Positions 22,440-34,735 of a stretch of DNA of 64,000 nucleotides are shown here, one piece after another (the first letter of the stretch is position 1; each line of letters opens with the position of its first letter). The notes beneath the pieces were generated by a model, which was not told where the DNA came from, ran no database searches, and saw nothing but the letters and a program-made list of their open reading frames with translations. Position numbers and translations under genes: made by a program. This stretch comes from Enoplosus armatus (lineage: Eukaryota; Chordata; Actinopteri; Centrarchiformes; Enoplosidae). The stretch spans positions 17,087,463-17,151,462 of the forward strand of contig NC_092181.1 in NCBI RefSeq assembly GCF_043641665.1, in the 5' to 3' direction.

Positions 22440-22850
22440 CAGGTAGCATCAGCCAGAATCTTGGAAAGCTTGCACTGCCATTTTCCATCCTGTTGCCAGA
22501 CATTGGCCTAGAGTCCGACCAGCTGTGGCAAAGACATGTCGCAAGTGGCTACACTTTGCAGGTGTGCTTTGCAAGATAGTGGCCTTAGCATGCTGGTTAA
22601 ACGTGCAGCTGGTTGGGCAAGTTGTGGCAAAGCCATGGCAGGAAATGACAACTCTACGTCCAATAGTAACTACGGCAAAATCAGACAAAAAACAGCAGTT
22701 GAAGGCAAAACGTGAATGCAGCTGCTGTTTTCTGCCTGAAAGAGTCCTTCCCGACTTCCAGGCTAGCTTGTTTTCTACGAGCTTTCCTTCCACACTAAAT
22801 TCTTTCCATCGGGGGGCTTCTTGCATTAATCTTTGTAAAAAGCTGAAAGA
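22440..22850. other. Unclassified GC-richer segment
   Basis: Open frames of 125 codons (minus) and 119 codons (plus) overlap here. Neither contains a domain I recognise. Mutual overlap of long frames on opposite strands usually reflects composition. The segment has internal near-repeats (TGGCAAAGACATGTCGCAAG and TGTGGCAAAGCCATGGCAGG) and may be an old interspersed repeat. Confidence 0.3.
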
Positions 22851-23585
22851 TGATGCTGTACATTCGGCTCATATTTTAAGCTAAATGGGTATCCAATACA
22901 GTACTGACTCAGAAAATGGGAACACCTCATCATTTAACAAAGATTTAACAACTGTTACTTTTTTAGCATTTGACAACTACAGCTCCCATGTGTCCGACAT
23001 AGACCCCCTGTCAAAACCCTCGGGAGCTGGAGCTGTTAATGCAGTCATAAGACGACACTGTGCTCTAAAGTACATGACATTTTGGAAGACATAGACTAAT
23101 TGGTAAATTGAAAAATGATCCCCGTCTCTGGTTGGGAAACTAATCTGGCCTTATTAATCGTGTGATTAATGAGACCAACACAGTGACTATCAGGAAAAAG
23201 AAAAGGAGATGCATTAGACTTTCCTCTCATGCTCAGTCAATTAGTAACTAAATTGCCTTTGATTTATCTTCAGCCACAGCAAAGGAAGAAATTAGCTAGC
23301 CTTGACTTTTGTAAAGACGAAAATGAATCACAACTAAATTCTAGATAGTCCTAATCAAAAAACAGACACAGCATTTTTAACAAGGTTACAAGTGCAGAGT
23401 GAAGGGTATCACAAAGTTATTTTTTATTCTCCAAAAGGAAAATACAGGAGAGAATAATATTATAATTTTGTTACTAGTTCAAAAAAGGGATCAATGGACA
23501 AGTGTGAAGGCAACCGCAGACACATAAAGGATGCACTGGAATCCAGCTGTGTGTAATTGGCCGTTGCATAATCGACTGTGATTGA
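22851..23585. other. Candidate conserved non-coding DNA
   Basis: No exon or repeat is recognised. The core at 23095-23300 (AATCTGGCCTTATTAATCG, GTGATTAATGAGACC, CAATTAGTAACTAAATTGCC) is rich in paired TAAT/ATTA sites and looks like a homeodomain-responsive enhancer. This is a visual inference. Confidence 0.4.
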
Positions 23586-23990
23586 TTACACATTACAATG
23601 GATTGAAAAGCTATCTATCCATTCATGGCAGCTAACTGTGGTAACCCAGGCACTGTTCTCCCCAGCAGCATCTTCCAGCCTAGTCCTACACCTAAGCCCA
23701 ACTGGCCTCAATGGCCACCAGACGCTCAAAAGCAAGCACCCCTCCCAAGCCTGTCTCCAGCAATGGGTCCTGGTGTCATCTCTCAGGACAAGGTCATACT
23801 TTCCCAAAGATGCTGACAAAGATGAGATCAATTTGCCTGAGGAGACATGCACTACGACCTATTGCCCTGACAACGCAGCTCTCCAGGTCAAAGGGGGCAT
23901 GCAAATTCACCACATTGACTTGGCAATTATCAGAGAGGAGGATTTATTAGCATTTGTGCAATATATGAGGGTCAGTTTTGGATGAAATTG
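23586..23990. other. Unclassified GC-richer segment with long frame
   Basis: A 135-codon plus-strand frame (23578-23985) overlaps two other plus frames and an 88-codon minus frame. None shows a domain I recognise, and no splice-site pair makes a convincing exon. Proline- and serine-rich content follows from CC-rich composition. It could be LINE or other repeat debris. Confidence 0.3.
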
Positions 23991-26900
23991 ACCAGTGCTA
24001 ATTAACACAGGTATAAAGTTGAATATTGAATTAGAAAAGCAAAATGGCAAACAAAAAATATGCTCTTGAAAAGAAATGCAGTAGCCAATAGTAAATGAAC
24101 ACACTAGCTGGTAATTTTATAAAATCTTACAGCTCCAAAAGGGGAACATTCAATGAATTGCTAATCCATTACAGCAAGTGCAGGCATACAATGAGACATT
24201 TAAAACTGGATAAAGGCAGCCAGTACTGTGAAATTCTTGGTAGACATCTACTGTAATGTTGCCTTGGAAACCCACGACCTGTGGTACTTCCATTGCAATT
24301 TAAATCCACACTTAAAGGTATGGGTATAATTTTAGGAAACTCTAACATCAAGTGTCTATTTCATCAGTTTATAATGCATCCATTATATTGGCAAAAGTTA
24401 ACCAATAGGCACATTCTGTCTCATTACCCCCTTTTATGTAATCCAGTAGTGACTGTTTCTATCACTAAATGTGATGCAAATCATTTAACAAAAAGCAAGG
24501 TTTTCTGAACTGTCTCTCTGTCACCTGTCCATCAGTAGAAGTTCAAAAGCCACACAAATTCAGTCTGTCAACTTACTTTGCCACAATCATCCATTTGCTG
24601 TTTTATAACTTCCAGCCTATCTGGTCCCACGGCGCTTCATGATTGAAGAGCCCCTCTCTCAAATCAATTAGTTAGCAGCACCTAAACTGTGTGGGGCCAA
24701 GGCCAAGGGTAACATCTCTGTTAAGATAAGTAGCAACACCCATTCATTTTGTAAGGGGCTGGCTTTTAGCACCCCTCAATAATGTTATGTAAATGAAATA
24801 TGCATATGAAAGTCATAGAGAAACCACTTTACAGTCCACCCGGTGGCACTGACATGTCTTAACGCCTGCTTTTTTAAAATAAAAACAAGAATGTATAAAT
24901 ATATATAAACTAGAAATAAGATTATGCCTCTCTGCAGTTTACCACAGGTAGAGTGGCACCTACACACACAGGACACCTACACTATAGATTGCCTCACTAT
25001 AGAGAGGTGACTATTTATTCGGTATTCAATCCTCATGCAAAACTATTGATAGCAAAGTGTTCATATGGTTTTTTTTTGTTTTGTTTTTTAGGACAGAAAC
25101 ACTACTGAAAGAATACACTGGGCCAATTTTAAGTTTACAGCTTAACAGCATCTATACACTTATTAGCAATGTTGTACTGTAGGTTTACGGGTTAAGAGTT
25201 AGATTATAACCACTATGAGTATTGACAATGTGCCCCAGTGGCCCAACATCTATGGCTAATCCACTCACTCTGTTCTGTCCTGTAGTGCCCATTTAAGCTT
25301 CTTTTGACTTATTTGAATTCACTTAGAAATTAAAAAAGTAAACTAAGCATACCTGACTTAAGTGTACCTTCATTGCCAGAAGTTGATATGCTACTGTATG
25401 TGTATGTGTCAAAATGTGTGTTAAAAATGGAGCAAGAGTGCAAGATAAAACCCCAAATCAAAATATTGTTCACTGCTCACAATGTGGGTTAATGTGACTG
25501 TATAAGGAAACCTGCAAAATGGGGCTGTATCAGCTGTATCATGAAGCGAGATCAGCGGTTTAGCAGCTAACATGGGTTTATGGGTTTAACCCAGGCTTTC
25601 TGGTATTAAAATGCTGGATCACAGATTATAGTCTGTTCATGAGAGCACAAATGTCAGTCACATCTTTCCCTCTATTGTGATACGGCTTATAATAATTGAC
25701 ACGCGCACATGTCTGTTGATTTTTATTATCACCCTTCTGGTGCTTCTTATTCTACGTTGTTTAAATTCTACACATTTTACCTCTCTGAATATCACCTAAT
25801 GCCTCAACATTGTCGTCATGTATCACATTAAACTCTCTGCTCCTTATCTGTTAATATTTCATGTGATTAACTTCCTTATAAACCTCACTTTTTATTTTAT
25901 TTTATTGACCAGTTGTCCAGGATCCCCAACGTTAGGGTTCGTGTAGGGAGAAAATGCTATCTTGACTGCCACAGTTAGCTCATGTAAATAACAAACACAT
26001 TGCAATTACTTTTGAATGCTGCAGAGTTTTTCTCATTAAAAGGCGTGAGCTCAGAAAGCACACCGGTCAAACGCCCTTGAATGAACTGCAGTATGAACCA
26101 TCTTAGAGTGAAGAAAAAAATAGTGGCAAAGGAAAAGAATTGATTCCACTATCTCTTGCATCAGATATTGATTACTGTGAGAACAATGGAGTCTGCGACA
26201 TTGACAGCTTAGTCAAATGAAGCACCAATAAAAGGCTTCATTGTCTCAGTTAATTAACTCTCTGTGCCTGCAGTAAATCTTATACATTTATTCCATATTG
26301 TATTTGTTCATTTCATTTAATGTTTATTTCAAGTTGTGTGTTTTAATCCTATTTCCCTTCTCACGGCTTAATCCCTACAGACCGCACTTTATTGGCTAAT
26401 TGTTGCAAAGCCTTCTTTAATCTTCACGTGATCGTTTCCATATAAGGACTGGAATATCCTGCCACAACTCATCACTCAGATCATATCAACCTATTTTAGA
26501 CCTAATAAAAGACAGAATACATGGCGTACAGTACATCATTTCTTTTAATAATGCAGTTTCCATGTGATTCATCTCCGTCCATCCCCCCATTTAACCCCTA
26601 ATTGGTATGCCCCATATAAACACAATTATGTTACCTGTAAATGGAGGGAAATGTTCCTGTAGAACGTTGTATTAAATTCCTCTCTGTTTCATATGGTGCA
26701 GTAACTTAGATGAAAACTCTATATGTTGCCGTAATTGCAGTCTGTAGGTTCCTGTGATAAATTGGATGTGCTGCAGGTCATGGAATTACAGTGTGTGAGT
26801 CATGTAACTCCAAACAATAGGGGTGTAACCTGCATATGAATAAATGTAGTTTTTCTCACAAGAGGTTTGTTTGAGTAGCGTTAAAACGCTCCTCAGGACC

Positions 26901-29140
26901 TTTGACTGTGTGAAAAATGAAACCCCTCTTGTCGCCATCCTTCTCCTCAGCCATACTGCTGTCGTTCTCTTTTTTTCCTGAACACGCAGCAAGTATTTCA
27001 GAGGTCCAGCCATTTGTTTTGTTTAGGTGTCCATGCTGATGTAGCTAAAGGTTATACTTGCCCCTCCCCGCTCTTTTTTCGTGTGGGCCAAGATCGATGA
27101 CGCAGTGCTGAGTTATAGTCTAAATGATGGGCTGAGTGCTTTGTCAAATAATCCCTATAATCCATGGCAGCTCTTTTTGGGGGGTTAGAACACCCATTTC
27201 TGTGTCTGTGGTCACTACAATCTCTGCAATCACAGAATATCTGGTCTTAGCCCCCTTGTCGTGGCAAACCAGCTAAAGATGCTTGAGAGATAGGAGGGTG
27301 GATGGGAGAGGAGGATTTTGATCCCTGCTGTTTGCATCTGGGGAAGAGAACAGGGTCTCAAAAATAGAACACATTCAGGAAAAAAACTAAAATAAATACT
27401 AAAATAGGATGAGGCTGGCATTAGTTAGGCATTTTTCTTATTACCAGCAAATCCCCAAAAAATACCAAAACCAACAATGTGTTAGTTGGTCTCTCAAAAC
27501 TTGGTGACATCCCTATTCTGTGGCACTCAACCCTAAGCCCATTTGTTGTTGTACGCAAATCTTTAAAAATGATGGTCCAAAAACACCTGAGCACTATTTA
27601 ACTGTTACTTCAACGGGAGTATAAAGGAGCTTATCTCACAAAATTAGGAGCCAACCCTCCCAATTTTCCAGACAGTAAAATTGTCACTGCCATCTGAAAT
27701 TATACACAGTGATAATAACCTTAAAAACTGTGCTTTTAGAAATTAAATGACTCCCTAAAATAGATACGTTTTTACACTTATTGTGCTCTATTTCTGTGGT
27801 TACTGTCCATTCCATAAGGCACATCCGTTATACTAATTTAAACAAATGTGTAGCCGTAGCATTGAAATTGAAAATTGAAAAATGCAGGACTGTAACTTCA
27901 CAGACAAGTCTTTTAGTACATGGGCTAACACCAGACCCCAATTAAAAGTTATTTAGCTTCTCTGATGCTGTTAAATATTTGTTTGCATTAGTAACATTGG
28001 GGGGGGGGAAGCAGTTGAATAGCCCTGTTGTCACCAGCCGCTACACCGTGTGGCTGGTGTTGTTTTCACCCTGTGAGTCTGTGTGTGTGCCATCATGGCA
28101 AAATATGGTCCTGGAGACACCCACTGCAGCAGGAACTACCTCAGAAACAGTTTTGAGTACTATGCCAGGTGTTTATATGTCTGTCCGTGGACAGATTTTG
28201 TCATACATATATAGAACTTACTTGGGTCATTTTCTTAAATATATGGTTGTATTTTCAGGCATATTTCAATACCTCTCCTGCCAATAGCCCTCTCTTCTCT
28301 TAAAAAAAGATAAAAAAAAGATAGGAGTTGCTGCCTTCAACATACCAGCAAAATATACCTTGAGTTTGCACTTTAAATGTCAGACATTAGAAGGAATGTG
28401 TGTCTCTAAGCTTTCAAAAATAGATGATATTATCAAAATGAGGAGAATAATCCTTGATCTCAATGAAGATACAATACGATACAAAGAAGTGGAACCTCCC
28501 GCAGCTTAACACGTCTCTTTAATGGCACAGAAATATATCTGTGCACTGATTTTTCCCTTTTTTAGTATCAATCACTGCATGCTCATTTGTTGGTTTGAAA
28601 AATGTGGCAGATAACACTTAGGAGTAAAATGACTCTGTTTTTTTACATTGCTTCTTTGATTTGACTTTGGGTGTATCTTTGGGGGTTCTTCAGCTCAAAA
28701 CACAATTCTGTTGTTTGAAAAGGGTTCATTAGGCAATTAAGACGTTTTAGGGGCATTAATCTGCATCACTCTCAGATCTAGCAAATGGTCTCTCTCTGTG
28801 GGGGCGTATTGGTGCCAGAATACATGGAAAGATGATTTAATATTTCCATTTGACTGCCAGCCTGCAACAATGTCACTTTAATTGATTGAATCTATTCTGA
28901 ACTGCTAACTCAATTGAAAACAATGTGTGCAGTGCAGCTGAACAGATCTTGAAACCAGATAGAAAGCTTGTGGCATCCCCTCGTTTCCTGTGGGAGCATG
29001 TTCTGTCACAGTATTTAGTCTGTCGATTGGGTGTCTGCCGATGATGCTTCCCCTTCATGTCTGCCTCACACTGGCTAAAAGGCTGAGATGACCTTTGCGG
29101 GTGTCAGTCGGGCCCTTACAGCTCAAGCTCATTTCTTCAT
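23991..29140. other. Non-coding, mostly unique
   Basis: Five kilobases with no recognised exon and no confident repeat. Blocks 24590-24830 and 26020-26290 are evenly mixed with TAAT/ATTA and octamer-like cores and may be conserved non-coding DNA. Open frames at 26786-27013 (minus), 27230-27421 (minus) and 27979-28287 carry no domain. A G9 run occurs near 28000. Confidence 0.4.
24836..24850 (+). promoter_or_regulatory. CTCF-like site
   Basis: CCACCCGGTGGCACT matches the CTCF core CCASYAGRKGGCRSY at 14 of 15 positions; the mismatch is C for A at position 6. An octamer-like ATGTAAATGAAATATGCAT stretch lies about 50 bp upstream. Occupancy cannot be judged from sequence. Confidence 0.35.
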
Positions 29141-29147
29141 GATATGG

Positions 29148-29181
29148 TCCACAAGAAGAAGGAGAAGAAGAAGAAGAAAAA
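29148..29181. repeat. GAA/GGA purine tract
   Basis: A run of AAGAAGGAGAAGAAGAAGAA type. The arginine/lysine run in the overlapping frame is just the translation of this repeat. Confidence 0.85.
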
Positions 29182-29644
29182 AACCTCTGGAATATTTTTC
29201 TCCAGTTATACAGTATGCAAATGCCAATGAATGTTCTACTCAACCATCAACACATTTCACAGTTGAATACAGTGAAGTGACATGGCAAATACTGACCTGT
29301 AACATTTGTGTTTTTATATCTCAGGAATTAGCTATTACTATGAATGAATATGAACAATACAGATCATCTTATCAGCTAAAAGTAACACTGCTTCTGCTGC
29401 TAAAGCTAGAGATTAGCAGTAGTAGAGTGTAGTGTGTAATGTAACTGCATTGGCTGAATAAAAAGGTTTGAAGAGAAGAATCCTTGACCAAAAAAATGCA
29501 TAAATAAATGATTGGAAACATTAATGTCACTGTGCAGATATTCTTCTTTTTTGTTCACAAAAGGGGCTTCTCACTACTTGTAACTGTCTTAGAGACATGG
29601 TTTATTGAGTTGTTTATTGCAATATATGTGTATGTATGTATATA
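29182..29644. other. Non-coding
   Basis: No recognised exon or repeat; the 114-codon frame 29088-29432 begins by crossing the purine tract and has no domain. Confidence 0.35.
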
Positions 29645-30143
29645 TGTTATAAATTCAAGAGTTCATACTGTAATGTAAATGTTAAAATGTAGTGCTCTTT
29701 AAGTGACCAAAGTGAGAAAATGTGTTTTATTTTGAAGGACTCAGCTAAAGCATTATGGGTAAGAATCTAACGTGGTTGCAGAAAAAAGAGTAAACAATAC
29801 GGCCCCAAAGTAAACGTATTCTATACGCGGTCCAAGAGGCGCACACGGTAACTGTTTTTGAGTGATTTACCTTGCACGTGATATTTGCCTTTGTATAAGA
29901 AGATGTAATACGTTTCAGCGGTTTGCTTATTACTTTACATTTCTGTTGTAGTAATGTGGTCGGACCTGTTTATTAGCGAGTACTAGCTTGAAATGACGGA
30001 GAGATGTATGTTTGAAACTTTGTCTTTGTTTTGTAGTTTTCACGGTGTCTGCTGTCGAGTGAGAGAGAGAGAGAGAGAAATAAATCTTCAAAAGACATCT
30101 GTATGATGCGTGGCCGTTATATCATCGGACCGGTGTAGTTACA
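29645..30143 (+). mobile_element. Possible solo LTR of a retrotransposon
   Basis: The segment begins TGTTATAAATTC and can be ended at GTGTAGTTACA, giving TG...CA ends and about 499 bp. It contains a polyadenylation signal AATAAA (30079-30084) after a (GA)9 tract, as expected for R/U5. It contrasts with its surroundings by its CpGs (ATACGCGGTCC, GGCGCACACGG). The following CATTGGTGCAGTG resembles the TTGGTG start of primer-binding sites in fish Gypsy/BEL elements. No second LTR, no gag/pol and no 5-bp target duplication were found. The call therefore rests on layout alone. Confidence 0.4.
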
Positions 30144-32158
30144 CTACTTGTCATTGGTGCAGTGCAGATCAGCACCAAAAACTTCCTCAACAAACTTCTC
30201 AGGTTCCCCAGGGCCACAGTGAATAATATCAGTGCACTAGAGGCAATACTTAACCAATCCCTTTTGGGAATCCTGATGAAAAATGTGTAAATGTATCAAA
30301 CAATTGAAACAATATGTAACAAGGAATTTCATTCATTATTGATAGCTTAACCAACTAGACGTCTGTTTTTAGAAGGCCCTCTTTTAAAGCCAGAGAAGGC
30401 AACTAGTCCCATTATTATGAATTGCTGCCCCAATCTCCAAATCTTTCAGCGATTTAAATAGGTAATATGAGAGCCAAACAAAGCCAAGCTTTGTATGTGT
30501 GATTAGCAATGGGGACATGATCTTCCAATGCCAGAACGGCAATAGAATAATTGTAATAAAAATGGCGACAAGCATGGACAAGATTGACATAACTATACAG
30601 GTTGTTGAAAGTCTGCTTACAGATAAAACTTAAATCTGCGTACTATATTTCCTCGATTAATGTGAAACAGGTTAGCAAATGCAAACGCAACCTTCTTGTC
30701 AACTGAAAATGAAGTCGACAAGACAGATACGTCAATCACTACTGACCGGTAGTGACGATGATGTTACAAAGCCAGATCTGTGCCACCTTAAAATTCCGTA
30801 AAATGGTGATGAGCAGGTAAAAGGCCTACTTAAATTATCCCTATACTGATTTTTCCTTCCCTTGTCAGCCATTTTGCCAGAGGGCCTATTGGTTATGAGG
30901 CTGTTCTTTTACTAAGTTTTGGTCCGAACTTAAGATCAATTTGAACTTGAAATTCACAGCGAATTTGCTAGAAAAAACTTGATTAGACAAACAATTAGCT
31001 TTGTGCAATATTCCTATGCCCAAACAAACCAAACAAAAAGGTGTCATGTTGCATCCATGTTTGGTTTGGGTCAGATGTATCAAACCAATCAGGATACTGA
31101 AGCTATTGTACATATGTTGGTGCTCGAACTCAAGATCAAGATCAAGACCTACTGTATACCATATTACATTTGGGCTTGTATCATCTGCAAAAAGTTCACA
31201 AAATTCATGGCTTTCATTTGTAGATACGTTTTCAGACGCTCTGATTTTTAAAGATAGTTATCTTCTTACTACAATGACATTTGATGATGAAAACTGCGGC
31301 TGTAGAGGTGATGCTGCCCCAAATGTTGTAACGCCTGCTGATTGTGAATTTAGTTTAATGATAATGTTGTGTATATGCCTGGCATTTAAAACTTCCTTCT
31401 AGTGTGGGTGACAACTTGACACTGGTTTTGTGTATAAACAGCCTGAGTCACAGAGAGAGAGATTCCTCGATTTGAGAAAAGTCACTCAAGGGGTTCTTAA
31501 CCCTTAAAAGTTTAATTCAGTTTATTTGGCAAAGCAGTTCAACTAATTCACTTAAAGTATCTCTCAAATTAATGTGTGTCTATTAGGCTAAACTCCAAAT
31601 CCAGGCACGCTGATAAACCTGTGTTGAAACAGGCTCAGTGTTTATATTTTGAGCCAAAAAGTGAATTGATGATAAACCCTCAGGTCCCATGGGCTCTAGC
31701 CTGCCCCATGCATCTCAATTGAGAGCAGTATCTGTTAGTAGAGGTGATTAGGCTTTGCTTGTCATATCACCAGAAAAAGGGGCGGATTAAAGCAATTAGA
31801 AGCCATCACTCTGAACATTGCACTTTTGTATTCACAAGCTTAGAAGAAAGAGCTCGGGGCATTGATTCATCCAGGATCACTCTGACATCACGACTCTGAT
31901 GACAGCAATGCATTCGTTATGGTAGATTATATTGGGCAGGAGGCCAAGGGCTTTTTTTTATTGGTCATTGTATTATCAATATACCGAGCATACGCTGCAT
32001 TTTATTCCAGGACCCATGAGCTCCTGTGATGGGTGGATGCGGTTAGCGTTGGCAAGAGCAACAGTGTTGAATGCTAATTGTTTTGAAGGGCACAGAATTC
32101 ATTGGTTGTTATGGTAACAAGAGACTGAGCACATGAGTGCAGTAGAGACGTGGTGAAT
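30144..32158. other. Non-coding, partly candidate regulatory
   Basis: No recognised exon. An imperfect inverted repeat (CCCAAACAAACCAAACA at 31019-31035 with TGTTTGGTTTGGG at 31058-31070) lies near 31 kb. Block 31700-32120 is evenly mixed and ends with an RFX-like site (32105-32118). The frames at 30979-31402 have no domain. Confidence 0.35.
32105..32118. promoter_or_regulatory. RFX X-box-like motif
   Basis: GTTGTTATGGTAAC fits the RFX X-box GTTGCCATGGTAAC at 12 of 14 positions; one half-site (GGTAAC) is intact. Weak evidence without conservation. Confidence 0.2.

Positions 32159-32194
<36 letters not shown>
32159..32194. repeat. (GATA)9 microsatellite
   Basis: Nine uninterrupted GATA units. 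Confidence 0.97.
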
Positions 32195-33279
32195 TCTGAG
32201 GTTGTAGTGGAAGAGCTGTGTTTGGTTCATAATTCATAGAGATTGAAATAAGATCAAAAACATATTGAACAGGAAAGTGTTTTAACAGATGATTACAGAA
32301 ATGGGGTTTTGATTTAATAATACCATTAGAAAAAGCTCACAGACCAATACAAACTATGTTATGGACACTTTCAGAAAAGGTGAACACCTCTTGCACTCAA
32401 TAGCCAAAATCTCATTATTTCAGTCGAGGCTAAATGTTCAATGTTATTTTTATCTAGTAGATAAAGGAATCCTGAACATCTGAGCCTACAACTCTGTGAG
32501 AAAGTTTCTATGATATGCTCAAGAGTAAAGCACATAAAAGAATACAATATAATGAGGGGCTTTATAAAGTTAGACTTTAATGGTCTCTAAAGATTAAAAG
32601 GTCAAAGCCAATATAGAAACTTGTGACTCTTATAACAAGCTAATTGGCAATCGCTGGTATCTCTTAACACGTTGGCATCTCTCCAGCACTACTAACACAA
32701 TAACATAAAGCACTACAAGCTAAATATGGACACCACTGTTGACGACGCGTCTTGCGCAATGTAAGCCTCCAGCAACCCTGCAAAGGATGAGTGGTATATA
32801 TATATGAATGGATGGAAAAAAATAAGAAAAATAATCTGCAGCATCATAGATGTGTAATGGGCAAGAGGGATTTCTTCCATCTCTCCACAAAATACATAAA
32901 TATAATGCTCAAAATACAAATTACATCACTTCAGTCTGCCTCAAATGCTAATTGTATGATGACTTGGTGCGTCATTTAAAATTGAAAAACCTTACAATGA
33001 TCACATTTGTATCAGTCAAAAATAGAAATGCACAACCAGAGCTGAAAGATTCCTCAAGATTCAGTACTAGTCTCTTTAATAATTCCACTACAAAAAGAAG
33101 TCAGTCTGGAGGATTCAAACTCTCTGATGCGAACTGTAAAGCCATCTCAGTGGGCCAAAGTGTTGATGGCAATGGATAATTTTAATCTTATAGAGCAAGT
33201 AGTTTAAATACATTCATGTTGTGAGAATATGAACTTCACTTTGCAGTTCTGTTTTTTTTTTCCTCCACTTCACAACACT
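32195..33279. other. Non-coding
   Basis: AT-rich sequence with no recognised exon or repeat. Confidence 0.4.
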
Positions 33280-34235
33280 GTCTTTTGTTCAGGCCTTTGC
33301 TACACCAGTTGGAGAGCCGTGTGCTGCTCAGGTTTCCCACATGCTCTTCTGGCTCGACCTTTTGTGTGCTGAAGGAGCATCAGCCTCTTAATCTCTATTT
33401 TCTCCCTCTGCTACACTTCAGTCTGCTAACGAGTGGTTTGTGTCACATTGGAGGAAACAGCTCTCTCTTTCTCTCTGCTCAGCTCTTGCTGCTTGCACAT
33501 TGGTTCTCTCGGTGCGAGAGGGATGTCAGGTGGGTCCACAGTGCCCCGGTCTATCTGTCTCACTAGATACCTGATCTCAGGGCGTGATCTGTGCAAGGCC
33601 GGAGCTGTGCGGCCCGGTCTCTCCTTGGTTGGACAGGACATCGAGGAGATGATATGCGCTTCAATTTAAAAATCAACCTCCTTCATTTTGTCGCAATCTA
33701 TACACTGTCTCTAATCCCACTGATATAGCGGTGTTGAAAGAGAAAATAACTTCTCTTTTGATTCCTTGGGAGGAGCTACACGTGGGTTCTGCTTAGTTGT
33801 ACTTTATGGTCCCCTACATGGCTCATTCTGGATTCATGGATTCTCAATTGTCATATTGCAAAACAGCCTTGATGGTTAAACAGCTGCTAGAACATCCCTA
33901 GTTTCCCCATTGTACCCCATCACTACTTTTTTGCCATCAGGGGCAAAATATTGCAGTAAAGCCAGCTTCCCTCCAGCTACAGTCCACCCACATGCCCCAA
34001 GTGTATGGAGACGGTGCTGAACCCATTGAGGGTGAGAGATGTTGACCTTTATTCCTGGCCCTTCAAGTTAGGAGGGGGAAGCCCGTACCTCTCTGGCATT
34101 TCAACAGATCAAACATCTGAGGTAAGAGATGTGTTCGGAGATTTTGCAGCACCCGCACGGGCAAATGGAGACAGCGCATGGGGTCACTGAGGAGTTGACC
34201 ATATTTCTGCCTGGATTTATGTCAGCAGCTGGAGC
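33280..34235. other. GC-richer unclassified segment, possible retroelement debris
   Basis: Composition rises compared with the flanks, and overlapping frames occur at 33285-33566, 33433-33669 (plus) and 33426-33641 (minus). The phrase GLSLVGQDIEEMI near the end of the 33433 frame looks protein-like, but I cannot place it. Stops interrupt every frame. It may be degraded retrotransposon or another decayed coding sequence. Confidence 0.25.
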
Positions 34236-34243
34236 TGCAATAC

Positions 34244-34320
34244 ATAAGATAGGGATGTCCTGATCAAGTTTATCTGCCAATACTGACTCCCATCTAATAC
34301 TTTGTTGAATGTTGAGCAAC
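34244..34320 (+). mobile_element. hAT 5'-end fragment
   Basis: TAGGGATGTCCTGATCAAGT followed by TTATCTGCCAATACTGAC and AATACTTTGTTG matches, from recall, the left end of a widespread fish hAT family (TAGGGATGTCCCGATC...). Only the end is recognisable; no transposase is nearby. Confidence 0.6.
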
Positions 34321-34479
34321 AGAGAAGACAATCTGTACAATTTGCACTGAAAAACTTGCTGTAAAAAGTAAAAGCGATCAGACCCAGCAGAATCAGTGGA
34401 GAAACACGTAGAAATACAAAGAAAACATAGTAGAGGGAGGGCATCACTGTACGGATTAAACAAATGAGATATAACATGT

Positions 34480-34735
34480 TCATTAGTAAACTTTAGAGGA
34501 GCTGGTGAGCAAATTCTGTTAACTTTGGACAGAGCTAGGCTAGCTGTTTCTCCCTTTTTCCAGACTTTGTGCTAAGCTAAGCTAATCAGCCGTTGGCAGT
34601 ACCCTAATCTTTAATGGACAGAAATGATAGTAGTGTAAATCTTCTCATCTAACTCTCCGCCAGAAAGCCAAAAAGTGTATTTCCATCAATAAACAAAAGT
34701 ATTCCGGGATGCTCATCAGAAACTGATCACTCATT
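34480..34735 (+). repeat. Percomorph interspersed repeat (family S)
   Basis: Blocks ACAGAGCTAGGCTAGCTGTT, TTTCCAGACTTTGTGCTAAG, GCTAAGCTAAGCTAATCAGC, ATGGACAGAAATGATAGTAG, AATCTTCTCATCTAACTCTC and GCCAGAAAGCCAAAAAGTGT are the ordered signature of one of the commonest percomorph repeats, often seen in fish 3' UTRs. The copy is nearly complete with modest divergence. Confidence 0.9.

Noticed and set aside
22397..22884. Overlapping 125- and 119-codon frames on opposite strands
   Set aside because: No domain in either; mutual overlap points to composition or an unclassified repeat.
23578..23985. 135-codon frame as a possible exon
   Set aside because: No recognisable domain, no convincing splice sites, and competing frames on both strands in a CC-rich stretch.
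29088..29432. Frame with a run of arginines resembling a nucleic-acid-binding peptide
   Set aside because: The run is simply the translation of the GAA/GGA tract.
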